Source: Candidatus Zipacnadia bacterium
GTDB taxonomy: Bacteria; Armatimonadota; Zipacnadia; Zipacnadales; Zipacnadaceae
Length of the DNA: 5,685 nucleotides
Reading direction: 5' to 3'
Assembly (NCBI GenBank): GCA_029821215.1
Contig: JALGTV010000114.1
Coordinates: forward strand, 1-5,685
Each line of letters begins with the position of its first letter. Position 1 is the stretch's first letter. Shown here one piece after another: positions 1 to 5,381 of the stretch. A model generated the notes under the pieces. It saw nothing but the letters and a program-made list of their open reading frames with translations, was not told where the DNA came from and ran no database searches. The translations under genes and the position numbers were made by a program.

Positions 1-107
1 TAGAAGTCTCAGTGCCACGAGGCACCGGAAAGAGCAACTGGGAGGCCTTCAAACTGGGCCGTTCGGTAGCCGCCGCTAACGATCAACAGAAGGACGATAG
101 AGTATGA
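1..107 (+). CDS. iorB: C-terminal end of probable indolepyruvate:ferredoxin oxidoreductase subunit beta (5' partial)
   Basis: The frame starting at base 3 is open from the window edge to TGA at 105-107 and gives 34 residues containing NWEAFKLGRSVAAAN. The Asn-x-x-Ala-Phe-x-x-Gly run resembles the tail of IorB-type subunits, which with IorA oxidatively decarboxylate aryl-pyruvates to aryl-acetyl-CoA using ferredoxin in the cytoplasm. The other two forward frames hit stops at 67-69 and 77-79. Its stop overlaps the next start as ATGA (104-107), the usual sign of translational coupling, which supports it being a real gene in the same operon. The next gene being a phenylacetate-CoA ligase also fits, because ior and paaK genes are often adjacent in anaerobes. 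That it is coding is fairly secure. The name rests on a short tail plus context and could be wrong. Confidence 0.6.
   Translation, partial: EVSVPRGTGKSNWEAFKLGRSVAAANDQQKDDRV
88..94 (+). promoter_or_regulatory. Ribosome binding site of paaK, inside the upstream gene
   Basis: AGAAGGA lies 9 nt before the ATG at 104 and within the last codons of the upstream reading frame. It fixes the paaK start at 104, where the protein begins MIWDVRNECM as family members do, and fits coupled translation with the preceding gene. Confidence 0.65.
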
Positions 108-1355
108 TTTGGGATGTGCGTAATGAATGTATGAGTAGTGATGAGCGCCAGGCTATCCAGGTGAAGCGCTTACAGGCAATGATCGGTCGGGTGAAGGGAG
201 CGGTCCCCTTCTACAATCGTGTTCTGACTGAGGCGGACATTAATCCCCAGGACATAACCAGCCTGGATGACCTGGCCGAGTTGCCCTTTACTACTAAGGA
301 TGACTTACGCCAGAATTATCCGTATGGAATGTTTCGGCAAGCCCACTGTAGTCGGCTATACGCGCGCCGATATCGCGTTGTGGGCTGACATGATAGCTCG
401 GTCGCTGTGCCAGGCGGGTGCCGTCCGCGGCGATATTCTGCACAACGCTTATGGCTACGGTATGTTTACCGGGGGGTTGGGGCTGCATTATGGTGGTGAA
501 TTATTAGGAGTGGCGGTGCTGCCGATGTCGGGCGGCAATACCAAGCGGCAGATTATGATGGCACAAGACTTTGGGAGCACCCTGTTATCCTGCACTCCCT
601 CGTATGCTCTGCGGCTGGCGGAGGTAGCTGAGGAAATGGAAATAGATATCGCCAGCTTACCACTGCGCAGCGGAATTTTCGGGGCTGAGCCCTGGACCGA
701 GGAAATGCGCACTGAGATTGAGCAGCGCCTGGGCCTGAAAGCGTATAATATCTACGGTCTGAGCGAAGTAATTGGTCCGGGAGTATCCAACGAGTGTGAG
801 TACCAAAACGGCTCGCATATTAACGACGACCATTTCATTCCGGAAGTTATTGACCCCGATACTGGCGAGGTGCTCCCCGATGGTCAGGAAGGTGAACTGG
901 TCTTCACCTGTATTACGAAAGAGTGTCTGCCCCTGATACGTTACCGTACCAGTGATATTTGCAGCATTACTCACGAGGTATGCGAGTGTGGCCGCACGAC
1001 TCCACGGATGAGTCTGGTAACCGGCCGTACCGATGATATGCTCATTATCCGCGGCATTAATGTGTTTCCCTCGCAAATCGAAGCGGTGCTGCTGGGTTTT
1101 GAGGAGGTTGAGCCTCACTATCTGATTGAAGTAGACCGGGAAGGAACACTGGACCGGTTGAGCGTACAGGTGGAGATTTCTCCGCGGTTCTTCACTGACC
1201 GTGTCGGGGGGTTGGAAGATCTGCGCAAACGCATCGGGGACGAACTGGAGAGCGTTTTGGGGCTGAGCCTGGAAGTGACTTTGATGGAGCCTAAATCCAT
1301 CGCTCGCAGTGAAGGCAAAGCCAAGCGGGTAATAGACAACCGCGAGCTCAACTAA
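104..1355 (+). pseudogene. paaK: Phenylacetate-CoA ligase, disrupted by internal deletion and frameshift
   Basis: PaaK-type adenylating enzymes convert phenylacetate or related aryl-acetates, ATP and CoA to aryl-acetyl-CoA, AMP and PPi. Codons 1-77 (104-334) give a normal N-terminus (MIWDVRNECM, VPFYNRVL, LPFTTKDDLRQNYPYGMF). The family sequence then resumes in another frame at 336 with GKPTVVGYTRADIALWAD and runs to TAA at 1353-1355. Later motifs are intact: NAYGYGMFTGGLG, SGGNTKRQI, CTPSYAL, YNIYGLSE (744-767), RYRTSD (939-956), GRTDDM (1023-1040) and the C-terminal SEGKAKRVID with the conserved lysines. About 17 residues normally present between NYPxGxF and GKPT are missing, including the phosphate-binding SSGTTG loop. 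The pieces total 77 + 339 = 416 residues against about 433 for the family, matching a loss of about 50 bp. Restoring the frame alone would not restore the ATP loop, so as written the gene is non-functional. The well-kept remainder implies a very recent mutation or an assembly error. Confidence 0.88.
334..336 (+). other. Deletion junction in paaK (about 50 bp missing)
   Basis: The upstream frame ends with ATG TTT (329-334). A single C at 335 is followed by GGC AAG CCC (336-344) in the downstream frame. In family members Phe of NYPxGLF and Gly of GKPTVVGY are separated by about 17 codons (51 nt); here one base remains, so a 50-nt loss fits both the frame change and the missing residues. The family spacing is recalled rather than aligned, so the exact size may differ by a multiple of three. 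Confidence 0.75.
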
Positions 1356-1392
1356 CCGCTATCTCGTGAGGCGTCAGCAAGAGTTTAACACC

Positions 1393-1399
1393 GGGAAGG
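1393..1399 (+). promoter_or_regulatory. Ribosome binding site that favours the second of two ATGs in the ACT gene
   Basis: GGGAAGG ends 9 nt before the ATG at 1409 but only 3 nt before the in-frame ATG at 1403. Normal spacing favours 1409. The two starts differ by only Met-Lys. Confidence 0.5.
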
Positions 1400-1408
1400 C
1401 TGATGAAA

Positions 1409-1849
1409 ATGAATAGAGTCCAACAAATATCGGTATTCTTAGAAAACAAATCGGGACGGCTGGCTGAAGTCACCCAAATATTGGCCGAGGCGGGCATAAA
1501 CTTAGTAGCTCTGTCTATTGCCGAGACTTCCGACTTCGGTATCCTGCGGTTCATCTGCGACCAGCCCGCCCAAGCCGCCGAAGCATTGCAGGCCGGTGGT
1601 TTCTCCGTGGGTCAGACCGAGGTTCTGGCCGTGCAGGTTCCCCACCGCCCGGGGGGACTGGCGGAAGCGGTGGAGGTAATCGCGCCGTTGGACGCTAATA
1701 TTGAATATCTATATGCCTTTGCCGGTCACAGTGGTCGGGAAGCAGTAGTGGTAATGCGACTGGAGAACGGTCGTACTCAGGAAGTCGCCGAAGCTCTGCA
1801 AGCGGCTGGCTATACGATACTCTCTGCGGCGGAGGCCTACTCATCTTGA
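1409..1849 (+). CDS. Tandem ACT-domain protein, putative amino-acid-binding regulator
   Basis: This is a 146-residue soluble protein of two ACT domains and nothing else. ACT1 is about residues 4-68, with ISVFLENKSGRLAEV then the helix ending AEAGINLVALSI. ACT2 is about 71-142, with LAVQVPHRPGGLAEAVEVI then ANIEYLYAF and EAVVVMRL. Each repeat carries the (K/R)-x-G-x-L turn (KSGRL, RPGGL) at the start of the first helix, where ACT domains typically bind amino acids. Stand-alone double-ACT proteins are common next to paaK and ior genes and are usually annotated only as amino-acid-binding. A role in sensing an aromatic or branched-chain amino acid is therefore inference. It has no DNA-binding or catalytic domain. 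It lies 53 nt after paaK with its own ribosome site, and probably shares the ior-paaK transcript. An ATG at 1403 is the alternative start. Confidence 0.88.
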   Translation: MNRVQQISVFLENKSGRLAEVTQILAEAGINLVALSIAETSDFGILRFICDQPAQAAEALQAGGFSVGQTEVLAVQVPHRPGGLAEAVEVIAPLDANIEYLYAFAGHSGREAVVVMRLENGRTQEVAEALQAAGYTILSAAEAYSS

Positions 1850-1868
1850 GATAGAGTTCGCCAGATAT

Positions 1869-1903
1869 GGTACTCGCTGCGGTCTGACCGCTGTTATAGT
1901 ATC
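1869..1903 (+). other. Potential stem-loop in the ACT-livK gap (hairpin 1)
   Basis: GGTACT (1869-1874) can pair with AGTATC (1898-1903) with one G-U pair. Inside it is the perfect dyad GCGGTCTGACCGC (1879-1891), and an internal loop separates the two stems. It starts 20 nt after the ACT stop codon. No run of T follows, so it is not a standard intrinsic terminator. It could be an RNA-stabilising or attenuating hairpin, or a DNA operator dyad. Confidence 0.4.
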
Positions 1904-1905
1904 TC

Positions 1906-1933
1906 ACCTTGTCCGCTTGCCTGAGGGCAAGGT
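1906..1933 (+). other. Two mutually exclusive hairpins in the livK leader (hairpin 2)
   Basis: CTTGCC (1916-1921) pairs perfectly with GGCAAG (1926-1931) around a TGAG loop. Alternatively ACCTTG (1906-1911) pairs with CAAGGT (1928-1933), which uses the same 3' bases. A third option pairs CTTGC with GCAAG at 1938-1942. The following bases are GTATTAG, so there is no terminator U-tract. The structure sits 24 nt upstream of the livK Shine-Dalgarno. The base pairing is visible; any regulatory role is conjecture. Confidence 0.35.
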
Positions 1934-1956
1934 ATTAGCAAGTTGAATATCACACT

Positions 1957-1963
1957 AAGGAGG
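1957..1963 (+). promoter_or_regulatory. Unusually strong ribosome binding site of livK
   Basis: AAGGAGG is a full match to the anti-Shine-Dalgarno sequence and sits 8 nt before the ATG at 1972. It is the best site in the window, consistent with the binding protein being made in excess over its permease. Confidence 0.85.
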
Positions 1964-1971
1964 GAGTAAAG

Positions 1972-3207
1972 ATGAAATCAGCAACAAAGAAGTTCGTGCC
2001 TGTTGTAACCGCGGTTTGCCTGGTGGGGGTAGTGGTTCTGGCTTTTTGCCTGGCAGGATGTCCGCCCAAGCCCCAACCCACTCCACCAGGCCCGGTGCCC
2101 GGAGCACCCACACCGGCCAAGCCAGCGCCCAGCGGAGAGCCGGTAAAGATCGGGGCTATTTTCAGTGTCACCGGTCCGGCCTCGCCATTAGGTGACCCGG
2201 AAAAGAAGACGGTAGAGCTGCTGGTGGATCAGATTAATGAAAATGGCGGCGTGTTGGGACGACCCTTGGAGGTCATTGTCAAGGACGACAAGAGTGAGCC
2301 GACCGAGACGGTGTTGGCTACCAAGGACCTCATTGAGGGCGAAGAAGTGGTGGCCGTTATCGGTCCATCGCGGACCCCGACTACAATGGCTATCAAGGAT
2401 TATTGCCAGGAACAAGAGGTGCCGTTGGTATCGTGTGCCGCCGGCAAGCTCATTACTGATCCGGTGGTTAGCTATGTATTCGCGGTGCCCCAGACCAATG
2501 CCCTGGCCGTCCAGGCGTGCTTTGACTATCTGGACAGAGAGGGCATTGACAAGGTAGGTTTCATCTATGTGGCCAATTCCTATGGCGAAGATGGCTACAA
2601 CAATGCCAAGGCCATTGCTGCCGAGCAGGGCGTAGAGTTGGTGGCTGTGGAAACCTTCGGCGGAGAAGATACCGATATGACCGCCCAGCTCACCAAAATC
2701 AAGGCCGCCAACCCCGAGGCTATAATCTGCTGGGGGACCAATCCCGGGCCGGCCATTGTCTGTAAGAACGCTCAGACCCTGGGAATAGAAGTGCCCATTC
2801 TGCAGAGTCACGGTGTAGCCAACATGAAGTTCATTGAACTGGCCGGAGATGCTGCTAATGGCATCCAGTTGCCGGCTGGTCGGCTAATTGTCTACGATCA
2901 GATAGCAGCGGACGATCCACAGAAAGAGGTTCTGGATAAATTCGCGGCGGATTACAAGGCCAAGTATGGCAACCCGCCCAATACCTTCGCTGGGCATGCC
3001 TATGACGCTCTGTGGATAACGGTGAAAGCGCTGGAACAGGCTGGTGAGGCTGACCGGGCCAAGCTACGGGATGCTATTGAAAAGACAGAAGGATTCGTGG
3101 GAACCGCTGGCATCTTCAACTATTCGCCTGAAGACCATAATGGTCTGACTGCAGATGCATTCGCGTGGGTAGAAATAGTTGATGGCGCCTGGAAGCTAAC
3201 TGAATAG
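1972..3207 (+). CDS. livK: ABC transporter substrate-binding lipoprotein, branched-chain amino acid (LivK/HAAT) type
   Basis: This 411-residue protein is the extracytoplasmic receptor of the importer encoded downstream. It begins with a type II signal peptide: basic KSATKK, a hydrophobic stretch, then the lipobox LAGC with Cys30 as the lipidated residue. Residues 31-57 are a proline-rich tether (13 Pro in 27). The mature type I periplasmic-binding fold starts at PVKIGAIFSVTGPASPLG (58-74). It carries family signatures: INENGGVLGRPLEVIVKDDKS (88-108), VVAVIGPSRT (126-135), YGEDGYNNAKA (204-214) and FAGHAYDALWITVKALE (339-355). Length is normal for the family once the tether is allowed for. The family binds leucine, isoleucine, valine, other amino acids, amides or aromatic acids, and the ligand cannot be read from sequence. 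Next to ior- and paaK-like genes, an aromatic amino acid or aryl acid is a reasonable guess. The start is fixed by the ribosome site and the complete signal peptide. Confidence 0.92.
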   Translation: MKSATKKFVPVVTAVCLVGVVVLAFCLAGCPPKPQPTPPGPVPGAPTPAKPAPSGEPVKIGAIFSVTGPASPLGDPEKKTVELLVDQINENGGVLGRPLEVIVKDDKSEPTETVLATKDLIEGEEVVAVIGPSRTPTTMAIKDYCQEQEVPLVSCAAGKLITDPVVSYVFAVPQTNALAVQACFDYLDREGIDKVGFIYVANSYGEDGYNNAKAIAAEQGVELVAVETFGGEDTDMTAQLTKIKAANPEAIICWGTNPGPAIVCKNAQTLGIEVPILQSHGVANMKFIELAGDAANGIQLPAGRLIVYDQIAADDPQKEVLDKFAADYKAKYGNPPNTFAGHAYDALWITVKALEQAGEADRAKLRDAIEKTEGFVGTAGIFNYSPEDHNGLTADAFAWVEIVDGAWKLTE

Positions 3208-3226
3208 CAACCCAGCCGCTCGGATA

Positions 3227-3265
3227 GGTCGTGGCGGCAATCAATCACTGGCTGCCACCACGGCT
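3227..3265 (+). other. Long stem-loop just after livK
   Basis: The arms at 3227-3239 and 3253-3265 can pair over 13 positions, with one C-A mismatch and two G-U pairs, around a 13-nt loop. It begins 20 nt after the livK stop. No T-run follows, so termination would have to be inefficient or Rho-assisted. Hairpins between a binding-protein gene and its permease genes are known to protect the upstream message and lower downstream expression (malE-malF is the classic case), and that is the likely role here. Confidence 0.5.
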
Positions 3266-3285
3266 GCATGCCCGTTGGGCAATGC
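3266..3285 (+). other. Second stem-loop directly abutting the first after livK
   Basis: GCATGCCC (3266-3273) pairs with GGGCAATGC (3277-3285) over 8 bp with one bulged A and a GTT loop. It starts at the base after the previous hairpin, so the two could stack. GATGTCCG follows, with no U-tract. Confidence 0.45.
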
Positions 3286-3337
3286 GATGTCCGTACTCTT
3301 CTCAGTCACCAAATGTACCGTCCAGCGCCCTGCACAA

Positions 3338-3343
3338 TATAAT
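3338..3343 (+). promoter_or_regulatory. Candidate -10 box of an internal livHMG promoter
   Basis: A perfect TATAAT lies in an A+T-rich patch (3334-3350) of an otherwise fairly GC-rich gap, and would start transcription near 3350, about 108 nt before livH. No good TTGACA-like -35 is present: the best is TGTACC at 3314-3319 (3 of 6) with 18-nt spacing. It may be a weak or activator-dependent promoter, or chance. Confidence 0.3.
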
Positions 3344-3369
3344 AAAGTAACTATCAAACCCCAACGTGA

Positions 3370-3383
3370 CCTGTCTGAACAGG
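3370..3383 (+). other. Small perfect inverted repeat in the livH leader
   Basis: CCTGT-CTGA-ACAGG is a 5-bp-arm dyad about 20 nt downstream of the start site predicted from the TATAAT. A further dyad, GAGCT/AGCTC (3410-3414 and 3421-3425), follows. Either may be an operator or an RNA hairpin. Dyads this short occur by chance. Nothing else recognisable was found in the 3208-3457 gap, and no convincing small gene. Confidence 0.25.
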
Positions 3384-3457
3384 CCGGGCTTACCTTATCG
3401 CTCTAACCGGAGCTGGCAATAGCTCAAAGCCTGCTGGGGTGGGTCGAGGCCTAAGTT

Positions 3458-4330
3458 ATGAGCCTGGTTGACCAACTGCTCCAGTATCTTCTGACCGGCA
3501 TCTCGGTGGGCTTAGTCTATGGGCTGGTGGGCCTGGGGATTACCATAATCTTCAATGCCACCGGGATCATTAATTTCGCCCAGGGCGAGTTCGTGATGCT
3601 GGGCGGAATGATCGCGGTTGCCCTGGTCAGCATAGGGTTGCCCCTGTGGACAGCGGTAGTTTTAGCAGTGGTCGCGGTTATGGTGGTGGCGCTACTGCTG
3701 GAACGTTTGGCCATACGGCCCCTACGGGGCGCTTCGGTTATAACACTTATTATTGCCACTATTGGCGCCTCTCTGGTTCTGCAGGGAGGCGCCAAGTTGA
3801 TATGGGGCCCGGAGGCGGTCAAGCTGCCCGCCTTCAGTGGAGAGACACCGATTAGAATCGGTGGAGGCGGGATAAATCCCCAACGGCTGTGGGTGATGGG
3901 AGTGGCCGCGTTGGGCGTGGTAGGGGTGCAGTTGTTCTTCAAGTATACCCTCATTGGCAAGGCAATGCGGGCCTGCGCCATAAATCAGGCGGCGGCCCGG
4001 TTAGCGGGCATTAGTGCGGCACACATGGTCCGATTGAGCTTTGCGATGAGTGCAGTCCTGGCGGCCTTGGGCGGAGTGGTACTGACCCCGGTCGCCTTGA
4101 TGCAGTACTCCCAGGGCACCCACTACACGTTGACGGGTTTCCTGGCGGCGGTAGTTGGGGGGTTAGGCAGTGGGCTGGGAGCGGTCCTGGGTGGGGTTAT
4201 GCTGGGAATTGTTGAGAGTCTATCGGCTGGTTTTATCTCCTCGGGATACAGCAAGGCTATTGCTCTGGTAGTGGCGCTAATAGTGCTATGGTGGCGACCC
4301 GAGGGACTGGTCAGGCGGCGGCGTCCATAA
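3458..4330 (+). CDS. livH: Branched-chain amino acid-type ABC transporter permease LivH
   Basis: This 290-residue integral membrane protein is one of the two permease subunits forming the import channel with LivM. It is hydrophobic throughout, with several likely membrane helices. Family signatures are the N-terminal GISVGLVYGLVGLGITIIF (14-32), then ATGIINFAQGEFVMLGG (34-50), LLLERLAIRPLRG (79-91), the cytoplasmic EAA-like loop that docks the ATPases (GKAMRACAINQAAARLAGI, 167-185), the GFLAAVVGGLGSGLGAVLGG run (227-246), and a C-terminal LWWRPEGLVRRRRP placing the positive tail inside. Length is typical (about 290). GAGG at 3446-3449 lies 8 nt before the ATG. It follows a 250-nt gap after the binding-protein gene and is 33 nt before livM, so permease and ATPase genes probably form the tighter sub-operon. 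Confidence 0.93.
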   Translation: MSLVDQLLQYLLTGISVGLVYGLVGLGITIIFNATGIINFAQGEFVMLGGMIAVALVSIGLPLWTAVVLAVVAVMVVALLLERLAIRPLRGASVITLIIATIGASLVLQGGAKLIWGPEAVKLPAFSGETPIRIGGGGINPQRLWVMGVAALGVVGVQLFFKYTLIGKAMRACAINQAAARLAGISAAHMVRLSFAMSAVLAALGGVVLTPVALMQYSQGTHYTLTGFLAAVVGGLGSGLGAVLGGVMLGIVESLSAGFISSGYSKAIALVVALIVLWWRPEGLVRRRRP

Positions 4331-4363
4331 CTGCATAATTTGGCTCAAAGGCATATTAGAACT

Positions 4364-5356
4364 ATGGTAGGTAAACGCGTGACCAAGATAATTCGGATAG
4401 TGGGCCTGGTAGTGTTTGCAGCAGTAGTTGCGGCGCCTCTGCTACTGGGTAGCGCCTACCTTACCACCAGCGCAGTGCTAATTGGTATTCACGCCATCAT
4501 TGCTGTGGGCCTGGGTTTACTTATGGGCTATGCTGGCCAGGTCTCGTTGGGGCACGCGGCATTTTACGGGATAGGTGCGTACTGTTCGGCCATTCTAACC
4601 ACGCGGTTCGGCCTGCCGCCACTGGCGGCGATGGCCGCCGGGATACTCGTAACTGGTCTCATCGCCATTGTATTGGGGGCGCCGGCCCTGCGACTTCATG
4701 GCCACTATCTGGCTATGTTCACACTCGGCTTGGGTATTATTGCCCAAATCGTCTTTAACCAGGCCCGCGGGTTGACTGGTGGCTTCAGCGGTATTGCCAG
4801 TATTCCGCGATTCAGCATTGGCCGCTTCACGGCTGATACTGATGCGGAGGCCTACCTTTTAGTGCTGGCAGTACTCGCTATGGTTATAATCATGGCGTAT
4901 AACTTAGTCAACTCTCGTCCCGGGAGGGCGTTGCGAGCTTTGCACGAAAGTGAAATAGCTGCCAGTACTTGTGGAGTTGATGTGGCCCGAGCCAAGTTGC
5001 AAGTCTTCGTGCTCAGTGCGGTCCTGGCATCAGTGGCCGGCAGCCTGTATGCTCATTTTATCACCTTTATTAGCCCTGATCCGTTCGGATTTGGGTTCTC
5101 AGTAGAATTAATGGTAATGGTGGTGGTCGGTGGAGCTCGCAGTGTGTGGGGGCCGGTAGCCGGGGCCGCCCTGTTCACGGTATTGGCCCAGTTTCTGCAG
5201 AAAGCCGGCGAGAGAATTCCTTACGTTGATGCCCTGGACACGGTACTTTTTGGGGTAGTACTGGTAATAGTGGTTATCTTCTTACAGCGCGGCTTAGTCA
5301 GTCTTCCTGACCGCTTGGGCCTCGGGGCGGACCACGGCCAGAAACAAGGAGCCTAA
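4364..5356 (+). CDS. livM: Branched-chain amino acid-type ABC transporter permease LivM
   Basis: This is the second permease subunit, 330 residues. The signature GYAGQVSLGHAAFYGIGAY (55-73) is diagnostic for LivM. It is followed by APALRLHGHYLAMFTLGLG (106-124), RGLTGGFSGI (135-144), the ATPase-docking loop GRALRALHESEIAASTCGVDVARAKLQVF (187-215, read with its usual pattern), FISPDPFGFGFSVELMVMVVVGGARSVWGPVAGAAL (235-270), and a C-terminal helix with a short charged tail. I chose ATG 4364, which has AAAGG at 4347-4351 (12 nt away) and puts the basic KRVTKIIR segment at the very N-terminus. The longer TTG start at 4340 lacks a ribosome site, and GTG at 4379 is another possibility. Length fits the family. 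The substrate is not evident from the permease. Confidence 0.92.
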   Translation: MVGKRVTKIIRIVGLVVFAAVVAAPLLLGSAYLTTSAVLIGIHAIIAVGLGLLMGYAGQVSLGHAAFYGIGAYCSAILTTRFGLPPLAAMAAGILVTGLIAIVLGAPALRLHGHYLAMFTLGLGIIAQIVFNQARGLTGGFSGIASIPRFSIGRFTADTDAEAYLLVLAVLAMVIIMAYNLVNSRPGRALRALHESEIAASTCGVDVARAKLQVFVLSAVLASVAGSLYAHFITFISPDPFGFGFSVELMVMVVVGGARSVWGPVAGAALFTVLAQFLQKAGERIPYVDALDTVLFGVVLVIVVIFLQRGLVSLPDRLGLGADHGQKQGA

Positions 5357-5372
5357 TTGTATGGCAGCCTAA
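5346..5372 (+). promoter_or_regulatory. Shine-Dalgarno aligned with a 3-codon dead-end reading frame (Met-Ala-Ala-stop) before livG
   Basis: AAGGAG (5346-5351), overlapping the end of livM, is 9 nt before ATG 5361 but 25 nt before ATG 5377, the real livG start. Reading from 5361 gives Met-Ala-Ala then TAA at 5370-5372, out of frame with livG. Four bases later comes ATG 5377. As written, livG would depend on reinitiation or coupling after this minicistron, because no other Shine-Dalgarno precedes 5377. Confidence 0.6.
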
Positions 5373-5381
5373 TTGTATGGC
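5350..5381 (+). repeat. Perfect 16-bp tandem duplication at the livM/livG junction
   Basis: AGCCTAATTGTATGGC occurs at 5350-5365 and again, with no gap or mismatch, at 5366-5381. The unit carries the livM stop codon (TAA 5354-5356 in copy 1) and an ATG. Copy 2's ATG is the true livG start and copy 1's is out of frame. Removing one copy would give livM stop, 4 nt, then the livG ATG, with AAGGAG 9 nt upstream, which is an ordinary arrangement. The duplication therefore looks secondary, or is an assembly error. Confidence 0.9.

Noticed and set aside
267..335. Open frame upstream of the second paaK half, starting ATG 267, as a possible separate start for a shortened PaaK.
   Set aside because: The residues from 267 to 335 are the wrong frame of the real N-terminal region and resemble nothing in the family. 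The product would still lack the ATP loop.
657..1118. Minus-strand open frame (153 codons) opposite paaK.
   Set aside because: It is the shadow of a clearly coding PaaK segment with all family motifs on the plus strand.
1910..1938. Possible livK promoter: TTGTCC (1910-1915), 17-nt spacer, TATTAG (1933-1938).
   Set aside because: Each box matches consensus at only 4 of 6 positions and the same bases form the leader hairpins. Such matches are common by chance.
2188..2811. Long minus-strand open frame (207 codons) opposite livK.
   Set aside because: It mirrors the codon pattern of livK, has no recognisable domain or ribosome site, and livK on the plus strand is certain.
3227..3285. Intrinsic terminator after livK.
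   Set aside because: Stable stems exist but neither is followed by a T-rich tract, so a full terminator cannot be claimed.
4340..4363. TTG at 4340 as the livM start.
   Set aside because: There is no Shine-Dalgarno before it, it adds eight residues unlike LivM N-termini, and ATG 4364 has AAAGG upstream.
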